Of a stretch of 64,000 nucleotides of DNA, positions 48,749-60,249 are shown piece after piece (within the stretch, counting starts at the first letter, position 1; the number at the start of each line of letters is the position of its first letter). The position numbers and the translations under genes are program-made. Source of the stretch: Epiperipatus broadwayi (Eukaryota > Onychophora > Udeonychophora > Euonychophora > Peripatidae); the NCBI GenBank assembly GCA_028023455.1, contig JAQFVV010012405.1, forward strand, positions 13,048,031 to 13,112,030, in the 5' to 3' direction. The notes beneath the pieces were generated by a model, which saw only the letters and a program-made list of their open reading frames with translations, was not told the DNA's origin and searched no databases.

Positions 48749-49052
48749 AATTCAATTCATTTATTTAAGTGCTAAACAACAGCATAAAGCCAATTACAAT
48801 TTGCACATTACAATAAAAGGGAAGATAATACATATGGCATAAAATGAGAATATAAATGTATACATAATAAAACAAAATTTAAAATTAATTAGCCATAACA
48901 TTTAAGTTTAATAAGATTACAAAATTTCTGGTAATCAATATTACAAAGATTAATGTTACTCCCAATCTGATTATATAAAGTGGGTAACCTTAAATATTTG
49001 ACAAAGTGATTGTTGTTTCCTTAACAAATAAAAATATGTCGATGTCATTAAA

Positions 49053-49053
49053 A

Positions 49054-49110
<57 letters not shown>

Positions 49111-49147
49111 GTTTCAAAAGGTACTTTATTACTTTCTTTGGTTTACA

Positions 49148-49204
<57 letters not shown>

Positions 49205-49241
49205 GTTTCAAAAGGTACTTTATTACTTTCTTTGGTTTACA

Positions 49242-49298
<57 letters not shown>

Positions 49299-49335
49299 GT
49301 TTCAAAAGGTACTTTATTACTTTCTTTGGTTTACA

Positions 49336-49374
<39 letters not shown>

Positions 49375-49375
49375 A

Positions 49376-49445
<70 letters not shown>
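49053..49445. repeat. (TTA)n with 94-bp higher-order repeat
   Basis: Long (TTA)n runs are interrupted three times by an identical ~40-base unique segment beginning GTTTCAAAAGGTACTTTATT, at 49110, 49204 and 49298. The period is exactly 94 bp, so unique segment plus (TTA)18 forms the repeating unit. The outer runs extend from 49053 and to 49445. Confidence 0.96.
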
Positions 49446-49446
<1 letters not shown>

Positions 49447-49555
49447 TAAATGGTTTGAATACTAGAAGGGTAATAGCTGGGTTATGAATCATAAATCTTG
49501 AGCTTCAAAAACTAAAACTCTACCACTGCACTAATTCATGCAGCTATAACACTTT
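49440..49555 (-). repeat. tRNA-derived SINE (family T), copy 3
   Basis: The minus strand has an A-box-like TAGTGCAGTGGTAGAG, a B-box-like TGATTCATAACC and the family body CTAGTATTCAAACCATTTAT, ending GAATAATAATAA, which merges into the 49.05-49.44 kb microsatellite. The trinucleotide tract may therefore have started as the SINE's 3' tail. Confidence 0.55.
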
Positions 49556-50051
49556 GTTTTTATTAATTATTCAGGCTCACAATAGATGGCTTTGGGGTAG
49601 AGTGAAAAAAGAGTGTAGATAAGTTAAGACAAAAAAGATAGAGTTATAAAGAATGAAACAAATAAAAATATAGTTTAGAACTATTAAAGAATAGAAAATA
49701 TTTAAAATATAATAATGCTAAAAATTTATAATGTTGTACCATCATGAACAAACTATGGATTGTCAGTCACATTTGGCATCTAGATGGACCAATGTGGCTC
49801 TAAACAAAACTTTTGATATAAAATCATGCTATATTTACATTTTATTTTGAAACAGCATTGTTTACATCACTGTCAACTTTGATGGTTTTATTGCTACTGT
49901 TTCCTAAAAATGTAATACATTATTCAAACTTATCAGAAAATCCTAAGTTTGTTTCTGCAAACATTTAACTATGGCTGTTGAATATATCTCAACTTTAACA
50001 TGTGGCTCTTATAGATATGAAGTTTTGTCACTTTTTGTTATAGTATATTGA

Positions 50052-50194
50052 AAGAAAACCAAGATGTCATGCGTTGTTAGCTGATAGGTCATCACAGCTG
50101 CCTTGCAAGCAAGTAGTTGGTTGCAGACGGTTGTAGGTTTGCTTTCTGGACGATGCTATGACATATGAAAAAAAAGAAGGAAGAAAACCAAGAT
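50052..50194 (+). repeat. tRNA-derived SINE (family S), copy 4
   Basis: The plus strand has an A-box-like TTAGCTGATAGGT, CTGCCTTGCAAGCAAGTAG, a degraded B box (AGGTTTGCTTTCT), the 3' motif CGATGCTATGACATATG and an A-rich tail. The 14-bp direct repeat AAGAAAACCAAGAT is at 50052-50065 and 50181-50194. Confidence 0.87.
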
Positions 50195-50629
50195 ATATTG
50201 TATTTAGACTAAGAACAATTTAAGGAGTAAAAGAAGGAATGAAAGATATGAAGATTTTATATTTATTATTTAATCTTTATAACTAAATTATTATAATATG
50301 AAAAAAGGATAATGGAATTAATAAAATTATGTTGATTGAAATAGAATAGAACAAAAATGAAATGAACAAGGACAAGAAAAATAATTGGATAATAAGGATT
50401 AAGAAGCAACTGAATTTATTGTGCTATATTAAAGTCTTGTAAAAAGGCAATTTTTGATTTAGCTAACAGGGTTCCTAGCAAATAGCTTATTTACAAAATT
50501 TTCTCACCTCATTTAATTAAAACCATTATACATCATATCACATTATATCCCCTTTCTTATAATTATTCAAAGAAAATATTAATTGTAAAGTCTTTATTTA
50601 ATTTCATTAAATATATATATATATATAAT

Positions 50630-50805
50630 TAAAGGGTTTTGAACACAGACTTTCAAACTCACATCAGTCAACTACTTTATCTTATATAATCATTACACAT
50701 AACCACATACATGTGAAAAAGATAAATAATCTCCAATATATGTATTATGTGCTTAAGCAGCACTCATCAAATGATCCAGATCATCTTTTATATATATATG
50801 GTACT
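50630..50805 (-). ncRNA. Hammerhead-containing repeat unit, copy H2 (mutated core)
   Basis: On the minus strand the core reads TTGATGA (50770-50764; the first C is now T). It is followed by a perfect 5-bp stem II, GTGCT/AGCAC around GCTTA (50763-50749), then ATAA where GAAA is expected. The downstream ATATATTGGAGAT and the AAATAATTTATC-like flank match the unit at 59-60 kb. Two core changes predict loss of cleavage. Stem II pairing is kept by a compensatory change (G-U in H4/H5 to G-C here). Confidence 0.55.
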
Positions 50806-50809
50806 GGTC

Positions 50810-53689
50810 AAAACATGTTTATACATCCAACATGCGCTGGAACTCACAAAATGTACTTCAAACCCAGTCAAGCCCGAGATTTAGATCAGGGACCAGCCTG
50901 GATTCAAACCCGCTCTCTAAGCCCCAGATCAAACACCTAAGGGATAACATAACAATGATGGCACATGACAATTAATTTTAAATCTGGCCCACTAGCAGAG
51001 CGGAGATGACAATGAGACATCTATTAACTATGACTTAACTAAAATATGTATATGCATGGCTGTATATTTGGAAGTGGAGAAAAAGGAATTCGAACTCCTC
51101 GAACAAGTTAAGCAATAAATATTAGTTTAATATAATGACAAATTATTTATATACATTTATAAATTAATTGCATATATTAGTATGTGCGTGAATGAGCAAG
51201 CTGTCTACCAAATGGTAGATAATTACATAATGTCATTCACACTATTATTTCTCATATGCTCTTTATTAATTAATAGTATATATACATTATCACACATCTT
51301 TGGTGGGTACAGTATTAAGATGCCAATCATTTATTGAAAAGATTATATAACATTGCTATTAATGTTTTGGATTGTGATTCTGAAACGTGATGAATAACAT
51401 TATTTTGGAGAGCGTTCCGAGATTCATTCTATATATAATATAAACTATTTTCATGCCATTACAGTCATGAAAATAAATAAAATATATTTAAAAACATATT
51501 TGATTATATGACAAAATACTTAATGAAAATTCTGTTAATTAGCACTGTTAAGAAGAACGCTTTATTTTCCCCAAGGCAAATACTCTTAAATACATAAATA
51601 ACAAATTACGATGATGGGATTGTATAATAAGATTGAAATAACATTATAAATTAATAAAGTTAATAATATTTGGCATTTATATATATATATTGAGCAGAGT
51701 GCAATTTTTATATTATTACAGCACTAAAATTAGGTCATAAGCAAAAGAAATAATAATAATACGAAGTTTGGCGGACTGACATAATGGCAAAGAATTAAGA
51801 GGAAAAAGTAGTGCTTCTGGATGAAAACAAAGTCTAAGACCCCCTTCTTGGGCAGTGCTTAGAGAAATGTGGATAAGGCATGCCGTGGACATCACCAACA
51901 TGCAGGCCTTTTATATGAAGAAAGTGGATAAGCATAGCATGTGCCAGGCATACTGGAATCACCACCAGAGGCCTTTTTATACGAAATAAATGGTCCTGGG
52001 AAGGTCAACTATCCTCAGGACAAGGCTTCAAAAGAAATCTATGGGTTCAATCTTGTCGTAACCCCCAGATAAGAATCACATAATATATATATATATATAT
52101 ATGATGAGAGGTCGAATGTCAGTAACACAATAATGATAAATGTCACAAATGACATTGAATAAGATTTACTGCTTTAAAATAAATGACCCTTGTTTGAAAG
52201 ATTTAAACAAATAATACATTATGTTGCTATAATATATAAAGAGGAATTTAGATTTCATTTACTAAAATACACATTTAGATTTGACCCCCCTCTTTTTCTG
52301 ATATTTAAAATAATTCAATCCCACCTTCATTGATTTCATAATAAGTGGAATATTTAAGTACTGTATTTGATATTTTAAGAGTATAAAAAATAAAGTAAAA
52401 TTAGCAGTTATATAGAAAACAAATAATAAGTCACCCTTTCAGGATTTAATAAATAATATTTTAAAATTTCAAAGTGTTGATTAGCCTAAGTTCTGGATTT
52501 CGTGGGTAGAATCTAGAGTTGCAAATAACAAATTTTTATACTAGAACAAACAAAATGTTGACTCGTAAAAACAATCTGGTGAGCATATTAATTAATAATG
52601 CATTATGTTTTAAGGGGATGCTAATAACCTTAATTCATGAAGCTTTACTTAAAAAGAAGAAAAAATTTAAAAATTCAACTCGTCAGATTGCTTGAGATTG
52701 GTATATTATTAATAAAAACATACATATAAAATCAAGTAATAAATACATATAAATAAATAACCGCACCAAAGTTAAAGAAAGTGAGAGCATATGAGAGAGA
52801 ATTAAATTTATGGAAATTAATCGAGAACAATTTACATTATTAGAAAAGTTACAAAGTTAAATCATACATTAGAAAAAAATGATACTAGGGTTCAAGATTA
52901 GTGAGCTAGATTTACTTTTAGGTGATATGCAAATCATTACCTTGCACAATTTAAGAGTCCATTTTCAAAGTATGGCATTTAATGGATCTATGTGAGTTCT
53001 TATGTGGCAAGCAAGTTTCTATTCAGCATTCTAAAGTTCTCCATCAGGCTTTTACTTCATTTCAGGGCAGCAGTTAGATGGTTTATTAGTGGGAAAAAGA
53101 TCCAAAAGGGTCCAAAAGGTGATTGGCATCTACTCTATCATCTTATATTTCAAAGTTGCATGGACTATTGATGACAACACAGTTCTCTCAGTAGTAGCTA
53201 AACTGTTGGTGATTTAAAATCTGGCCATTTTATATTCCTGCCCAGGTATTTGAGGAATGCTTTCCATTTCTTATCTCTAGCTCAAACATAATCTTTAATC
53301 TAACAGAAATTTTACATTTCTTTGTCCATTGTTTTTGAAAGATGCAACTGTTAGATAACATTCCAAAAATATATTCAAATTTATTTCCAGATTGGAAATA
53401 GATTTGACAAAATGTTTATAACAAAAATACAATTGTTAATCTTAATCCCCATTTTATTTTAAGCAAAACTTTAATTAAAAATTCCTTCCTTAGATTAAAA
53501 CAATAGTGTTTCCAACGCTTTAATTATTTTTGGACAATTAACAGTCCATCTTGGATTTTATAAAATGTACAGTTTAATAGGAAAAACAAGCAATTTAAAA
53601 AGAAAAAGTTTAAAAAATGATGTATAATAAAATATTTTTGAAAAAATCAATATTTTGTTAGTATTTTTGCTTTTATAATATATATATAT
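50810..53689. other. AT-rich stretch with one GC-richer patch
   Basis: At 51770-52080 composition is less AT-rich, and an imperfect ~60-bp repeat is visible (GTGGATAAGGCATGCC at 51870 and GTGGATAAGCATAGCATG at 51923, each followed by an ATCACCA and an AGGCCTTTT block). No coding frame was identified. (TA)n tracts lie near 51680 and 52085. The rest is featureless. Confidence 0.5.
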
Positions 53690-55908
53690 TGTAACGATCC
53701 AGGGAGAAGGAGACTTCACGTAATCTGCACTACGGGGCGCCATCTAGGCATTTGAACCTAGAAAAATTTATAAAGTAGGCAGATACGTAAGTCAAAAAAA
53801 AAATTTTTTTTTTAAAAATATTTTGGTTCTGGTCGTTAGCCCATGTCACTAGCTCAGTGGAATAGCAGAGATTAAATAATATCATATCTTATCTAATTAG
53901 ATTTCCACATTAAAAAAAATAAATAAAATAAGCCACTGCCAGTAATTAGCATACAAACATTTATTTATGCACATATATATAAGATTTAAAATTATTTTAT
54001 CATTAGTTTTACATTTTAACATTTAACATTATTTTTTAACTTTGATTTTTGACTTTAATTTACCTTTAATTACTATTACATTCTAATTTTACATTTTAAT
54101 TAAGTTCGCACAGATGGGATTATAAAAGCTTGTTATAATAAGTTGCTATAGATCGGTTACATAGATTACATGGTTAAAAACATTCCAAAGTAAACATAAG
54201 CGACCAAAATATAAAATTATTGATTACTGACAATTGCGGAGGGAAATTTATATGTAACCCAATAGTATTCACCATAAGATACTTGCATTGTCACCAATAA
54301 CTTAAAAGACATCCGAATAAATACATTTTAGATATTCACCGTAAGGTATCATTATTTATCGAATGTCTATATATTTTGATCAAATATGAAAACGCAAACA
54401 TAGTTAACCGATAAACAATCCATGCAAGCGTCTATAAACAACTTAAATTTAATGCATTTTTATTTAGAATCGAGTATGAATACTACATAGATTTGCATTG
54501 AAATTAAAATATTCTATCCCTATTTAACCTTAGGCTAAAATTCGCAGTCAAACTGGCATCAATCCATCTGATATATCGATGTATTCAATGTAATACAAAA
54601 TACGGCAGCACCAAAAGAATTAAGAAAAGACATTGACTCTCAATCAGATAGGAATATTACATCTATCTAATGAGAAGAACAATAAAAAAAACTCCATAGA
54701 AAGGAACTGCGTTCTCCGTCTTATAATTTCTTCCATAGGCAACTGGGTGAGTGCGGCGTATATATAAACGATTCTGCCAGTAGCGAATCTCCGATTACAT
54801 CTACTAACTACATCAATATATCCAATCCATTGACCCAATCTAACAACGACATAAATAACCTAAGATTACCCTCCCCTAATATAACTTTACAAATCTATAC
54901 AGCCATTCACGCCCGACTTAAGTTTAACATTTTTATAATTAATTTAACGGAAAACAAAAATCATAATAAAACTTAAAGAACAAAAAATAAATAAATGGAA
55001 ATGATTTTACAAAATAAATACATTAAATAAAATTATAATTAATTAATAAATAATGTTGGTCAGATAGAATAATATTGCAATTATTTAAATCGGGAAAGTT
55101 TTTAATTTACTGTTCATAAATTTTAAAGTTCTTACGGTTATTTAAATAGTTCATCTTCATATATTCCTTGCCGTTTGAACGTGAATTCCCACGTCGTCCG
55201 AAGATTGGTATCCTGTTGGCCGATTTATTTATCCATCCGGAGATTTTTTAGTGTAGTTGGTCCTCAATGTAGAAACGATGGTTCATTTTTCTTCCTTTCT
55301 TAGCAGAACTGAAGGGATTGAAGCTGTGCGTCTTTTTCAATCCCCTCAGCACTAACACCTAACTGTTACATTGTAATAATCATCAATAACTCCCTAATTA
55401 ATAATTTCCAAACTTGTCCTTTTTATATTAATGTGAAGGATTGAATTTACATTACGTCACTGATGCGATGATCCTTTCGCTGCAGTCCGATTCCATAGGG
55501 ATTTCTTCTTATTTGCTGAAAGTTTCTATTGTTTTCCTATCTGACTGATGTTTTTACATTTTAAATGCCCAAGGCTGGTTTACATTTAACTAATTAACAA
55601 TCATTTCCATTTCTGATTAATTAACCTGTTTTCCAAATCAAAAATATATTTAAAGATAACTTTAAAGATATAATTTTATCTCCAAATCTTTTTAAAATTT
55701 AGTTTTAAAATACTTTTTCTTTAATAAATTTTTATTTTAATAATTTTTCATTATCTGTGCGATTTAATATATAAGAGTTTAAGATGATATTTAATTTCAA
55801 TTTTTAATTCTTAAAGAAAATTTTTAAATGCGAACTTTTTAATTTACTTTCATGTTTAATAAATAAATAAAAAAAACAACAATGTAACGAACGTCTGTGC
55901 TCGTTACA
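53690..55908. mobile_element. 2.2-kb LTR-like direct repeat, left copy
   Basis: It starts TGTAACGATCC and ends CTCGTTACA, so the termini are TG...CA with an 8-bp inverted match (TGTAACGA/TCGTTACA), as in retrotransposon LTRs. A second copy lies 741 bp away. It ends in a hairpin: TGTAACGA (55883-55890), 10-base loop, TCGTTACA (55901-55908). There is no open frame over 65 codons and no gag, protease or RT. LTR identity is inferred from termini and pairing. A tandemly inserted DNA element is the alternative. Confidence 0.6.
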
Positions 55909-56649
55909 TATCAGTAAAGTTACTTAAAAAAAATGATCAAAAAAAAAATATTTTACTTAGGGTTAGTAATTACGGTACACGATTGCCGAAGACAGTTACA
56001 AAACATCCGGTTAATAATTTTACAAAAAGACTATATACAAAAAGAAAAATGTTTACCATCGCTTACCTAAGGACCGTTTACGTTTACACCCCTCCCCACA
56101 AGTGTTCTATTTTATTTTATACATTTTATTTTTACACATGGCATGACAAGCAAGTTATTTTATAAATTATTTATTTAAAGAAGGTTGCATTGAGATAAAT
56201 ATGTTTTAAGAAATAATGGGTTTAAACGTGTATATTTGCAGAACAATTATAAATACCACCAACTTATTTATGACTGATTGAAATGCATAAATAGGGTTAC
56301 ACTTAAGTAATTCCCAAAAGTACTCATCGTAAGGCACCACATTTCGATCATAAACTTACGTGGCTGTGTGCTCCTATATACATTAAAACATAATTTATAT
56401 TACAACAACAACAACAAAAAAAAAAAACATATCAATCGCAACCTTTTGACTTTCTTTTTAACGAAATACAGTTTAAAATTATTTATACTTTCTCGTGTTT
56501 AATATATGTGCTATTTCTTTTACTGGCAGAGCTTTTATAAGATTTAAAGTATACGACTTTATGTAAACAGATAAAATGTTTCATTTTGAGAAGAATTTGT
56601 TCAGGGTATACGTGGTTTATTAAAGATCGGCCCGAGTTGGGAAAGCCAT
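55909..56649. other. Non-coding DNA between the two 2.2-kb repeats
   Basis: 741 bp with no retroviral-type gene. The bases following the left repeat (TATCAGTAAAGTTAC) do not resemble a tRNA primer-binding site. The stretch before the right repeat (GTTGGGAAAGCCAT) has only a weak purine run. If this is an LTR element it is a gene-less (TRIM/LARD-like) one. Confidence 0.55.
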
Positions 56650-58873
56650 TGTAATGATCCGGGGAGAAGGCGACTAATGTAAACTGCACTACAGGGCGCC
56701 ATCTAGGCATTTGAACCTAGAAAAATTTATAAAGTAGGCAGATACGTAAGTCAAAAAAAAAAAATTTTTTTTTAAATATTTTGGTTCCGGTCGTTAGCCC
56801 ATGTCACTAGCTCAGGGAGTAGCGGAGATTTAATAATATCATATCTCATCTAATTAGATTTCAACATTAAAAAATAAATAAAATAAGCCACTGCCAGTAA
56901 TTAACATACAAACATTTATTTATGCACATATATATAAGATTTAAAACTATTTTAGTATTACTTTTACATTTTAACATTTAACATTATTTTTAACTTTACC
57001 TTAGATTTTTGACTTTAATTTACATTTAATTACTATTATATTCTAATTTTACATTTTAATTAAGTTCGCACAGATAAATTTAGGAAAGCTTGTTTATCAT
57101 GTTGAATATAGATCGGTTACATAGATTTCACGGTCAAAAACATTTCAAAGTAAACATAAACGATCAAAATACAAAATTATTGATTACTGACAATTGCGGA
57201 GGGAAATTTGTATGTAACCCAATAGTATTCATCATAAGATACTTGCATTGTCACCAATAACTTAAAAGACATCCGCATAAATACATTTTAGATACTCACC
57301 GTAAGGTATCATTATTTATCGAATGTCTATATATTTTGATCAAATATGAAAACCCAAAACATACTTAACCGATAACCAATCCATGCAAGCGTCTATAAAC
57401 AACTTAAATTTAATGCATTTTTATTTAGGGTCAAGTATGAATAGACCACATAGATTTGCATTTGAAAATAAAATATTCTATCCCTATTTAACCTTAGGCT
57501 AAAATTCGCAGTCAAACTGGCATCAATCCATCTGATACATCGATGTATTCAATGTAATACGGAATACGGCAGCACCAAAAAAGATTAAGAGAAGATATTG
57601 ACTCTCAGTAGATAGGAATATTACTTCTATCCAACAAGAAGAACAATAAAAAAAAAAACTCCATAGAAAGGAACTGCACTCTACGTCTTATAATTCCTTC
57701 CATAGGCAAAACGGGAGAGTGCGGCATATGAAGCGATTCTGCCAGTAGCGAATCTCCGATTATATCTACTAACTACATCAATATATCCAATCCATTGACC
57801 CAATCTAACAATGACATAAATAACCTAAGATTACCCTCCCCTAATATAACTTTACAAATCTATACAGCCATTCACGCCCGACTTAAGTTTAACATTTTTA
57901 TAATTAATTTAACGGAAAACAAAAATCATAATAAAACTTAAAGAACAAAAAATAAATAAATGGAAATGATTTTACAAAATAAATACATTAAATAAAATTA
58001 TAACTAATTAATAAATAATGTTGGTCAGATAGAATAATATTGCAATTATTTAAATCGGGAAAGTTTTTAATTTACTGTTCATAAATTTTAAAGTTCTTAC
58101 GGTTATTTAAATAGTTCATCTTCATATATTCCTTGCCATTTGAACGTGAATTCCCACATCGTCCGAAGATTGGTATCCTGTTGGCCGATTTATTTATCCA
58201 TCCAGAGATTTTTTAGTGTAGTTGGTCCTCAATGTAGAAACGATGGTTCATTTTTCTTCCTTTCTTAGCAGAACTGAAGGGATTGAAGCTGTGCGTCTTT
58301 TTCAATCCCCTCAGCACTAACACCTAGCTGTTACATCGTAATAATCATCAATAACTCCCTAATTAATAATTTCCAAACTTGTCCTTTTTATATTAATGTG
58401 AAGGATTGAATTTACATTACGTCACCGATGCGATGGTCCTTTCGCTGCGGTCCGATTCCATAGGGATTTTTTCTTATTTGCTGAAAGTCTCTATTGTTTT
58501 CCTATCTGACTGATGTTTTTACATTTTAAATGCCCAAGGCTGGTTTACATTTAACTAATTAACAATCATTTCCATTTCTGATTAATTAACCTGTTTTCCA
58601 AATCAAAAATATATTTAAAGATAACTTTAAAGATATAATTTTATCTCCAAATCTTTTTAAAATTTAGTTTTAAAATACTTTTTCTTTAATAAATTTTTAT
58701 TTTAATAATTTTTCATTATCTGTGCGATTTAATATATAAGAGTTTAAGATGATATTTAATTTCAATTTTTAATTCTTAAAGAAAATTTTTAAATGCGAAC
58801 TTTTTAATTTACTTTCATGTTTAATAAATAAAAAAAAACAACAACAATGTAACGAACGTCTGTGCTCGTTACA
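56650..58873. mobile_element. 2.2-kb LTR-like direct repeat, right copy
   Basis: 2224 bp, same termini and same terminal hairpin (58848-58855 with 58866-58873) as the left copy. The first half differs from the left copy at many positions, while from about 57790 onward it is nearly identical. It is flanked on the right by (AT)n, as is the left edge of the left copy. A 4-bp ATAT duplication is therefore possible but uninformative. Confidence 0.6.
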
Positions 58874-59327
58874 ATATATATATATCTGAGCCGCACCTAC
58901 GTACTTTAATTTAATAAAAAAGAATTAATAATAATTTTAAAAAATGTTATTGAAACATTAAAATTTTATAACTTTGGTGCACATCTCAAATATATACATA
59001 ATATATATATATATATATATATATATGCAACTAAAGGAGCTGGATGGGATATAGGATTTAAACATAGGCTAGTAGATAGAACTATGAAGCTCACCTTTAA
59101 TGTAAAAACTTCAATTTAAGTCATCCTGACCCCAATATGTTTATTTAAATACACAGAAGAGGAATAAGCAGAATACATGCTGAATATGTAATGTTTGAAT
59201 ACAAGTATAGTGTAGTTACTTAAGCTAGATACAATTAAAGGATTTGAAAACAAACTTCCAAGGTCTTTTTAGATGTCCACCCTATCTTATATAATTTTTA
59301 CACATGACCATCAGTGTGAAAAGAATA

Positions 59328-59392
59328 AATGATCTTCCATATACATATTTCATGCTGAATCAGCACTTGTCAGTTTGTCTGGATTATCAATT
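59328..59392 (-). ncRNA. Hammerhead motif H3
   Basis: The minus strand reads CTGACAA (core CTGATGA with two changes), stem II GTGCT/AGCAT with loop GATTC, an intact GAAA (59351-59348), then a 3-bp AT stem III and GGAAGATC. Stem I can re-form through GAT/ATC pairing. The core changes predict inactivity. Confidence 0.6.
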
Positions 59393-59802
59393 TCCACACA
59401 CATATATAATTAGTGTTTAGTTTATATTAAAATAGCAAATCTACTAACTTTAATGAACAGGCTTCAATTCTTTCTAATGTTCAGTTCTTCAAGCATCCAT
59501 ATCATTGAAAATCTGATGAAGGAATGCTCAAACTTTTGCTGCTGCCAATATTGTCATATCCATGTTTACTTTAAATCACTCTGATCTCTCAAAATTAGAA
59601 TCTTAATATGTCTATTTAAATACACAGAACAGAGATTGGCAGAATACATGCTAAATATGTAATATTCGAATTTAAGTATAATGTATATACTTAAGCTAGA
59701 TGTAATTAATGGGGATTTGAACACAGACTTTCAAGTTCTCTTCATTCATTCACTCTATCTTATACAACCAATAAACGTGACCACATAATGTGAAAAAGAT
59801 AA

Positions 59803-59862
59803 ATCTCCAATATATGCATTTTATGCTGAACCAACACTCATCAGGTGATCCAGATCATCATC
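59803..59862 (-). ncRNA. Hammerhead motif H4
   Basis: The minus strand has an intact CTGATGA (59844-59838), stem II GTGTT/AGCAT with loop GGTTC (one G-U pair), then AAAA where GAAA is expected (59822-59819), a short stem III (ATG/TAT) and TT|GGAGAT at the predicted cleavage site. Stem I is GATC with GAT. The single core change is the first G of GAAA, a catalytic residue in hammerheads. Confidence 0.65.
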
Positions 59863-59944
59863 TCTCACACATATATAATCAGTGCTTGATTTATATTAAG
59901 ATAGCAGATCTACAAACTTTAAAGAACAGGTCAAAGTGGATAGG

Positions 59945-60245
59945 ATTAAAGCCTGTCCATTGAAGTTTGTAGATTTGCTATCTTAATATAAACCATACAC
60001 TGATTTATATATATATATATATGGAAGGCAGTGATCCAGACCAACTGATGAGTGAAGATTCCTCATGAAATATGTATATTAGGAGATCATTTATCTTTTT
60101 CACATATATTTGGTCATGTGTATCAGTTATATAAGATAGAGTGGATGACTGAAGGGAGTTTGAAACTCTGTGTTTACATCCCCATTAATTACACCTATCT
60201 TAAGTATATACACTATATTTGTACTTAAATATTATATATATATTA
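59945..60245 (+). repeat. Inverted third hammerhead repeat unit
   Basis: From about 59950 the plus strand repeats, in opposite orientation, the end of the preceding unit (GAAGTTTGTAGATTTGCTAT versus its complement near 59905). It then continues through a TA tract, the H5 hammerhead and the family flank (AGATCATTTATC, TATAAGATAGAGTGGATGA). The units meet head to head across about 20 unique bases. Confidence 0.7.
60032..60089 (+). ncRNA. Type I hammerhead ribozyme candidate H5, intact core
   Basis: The conserved core is complete: CTGATGA at 60045-60051 and GAAA at 60067-60070. Stem II pairs GTGA (60052-60055) with TCAT (60063-60066), 7-base loop. Stem III pairs 60070-60072 with 60077-60079 around TGTA; U80 sits at the cleavage position, giving an AUU triplet. 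Stem I pairs TGATC (60032-60036) with GATCA (60085-60089) and CC (60041-60042) with GG (60082-60083) across an internal loop. A short stem III and a looped stem I are characteristic of type I hammerheads in animal retroelements. Self-cleavage is predicted, not shown. Confidence 0.7.
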
Positions 60246-60249
60246 TATC

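Larger units (their letters stand above)
59085..59930 (-). repeat. Tandem hammerhead repeat units (H3, H4), period ~471 bp
   Basis: Two head-to-tail units, with landmarks at about 59130/59605 (TTTAAATACACAGAA), 59215/59687 (ACTTAAGCTAGAT) and 59295/59765 (TATCTTATA). In each, the minus strand carries a hammerhead motif (59367-59373 and 59838-59844 for the core strand). No coding frame was found. Direct tandem units each with a type I hammerhead fit retrozymes or the pseudo-LTRs of Penelope-like elements; this is inferred from structure. Confidence 0.7.

Noticed and set aside
50713-50940. 75-codon plus-strand frame ending with RSLSPRSNT
   Set aside because: It overlaps the antisense of the hammerhead repeat and a B-box-like block; no protein signal was seen.
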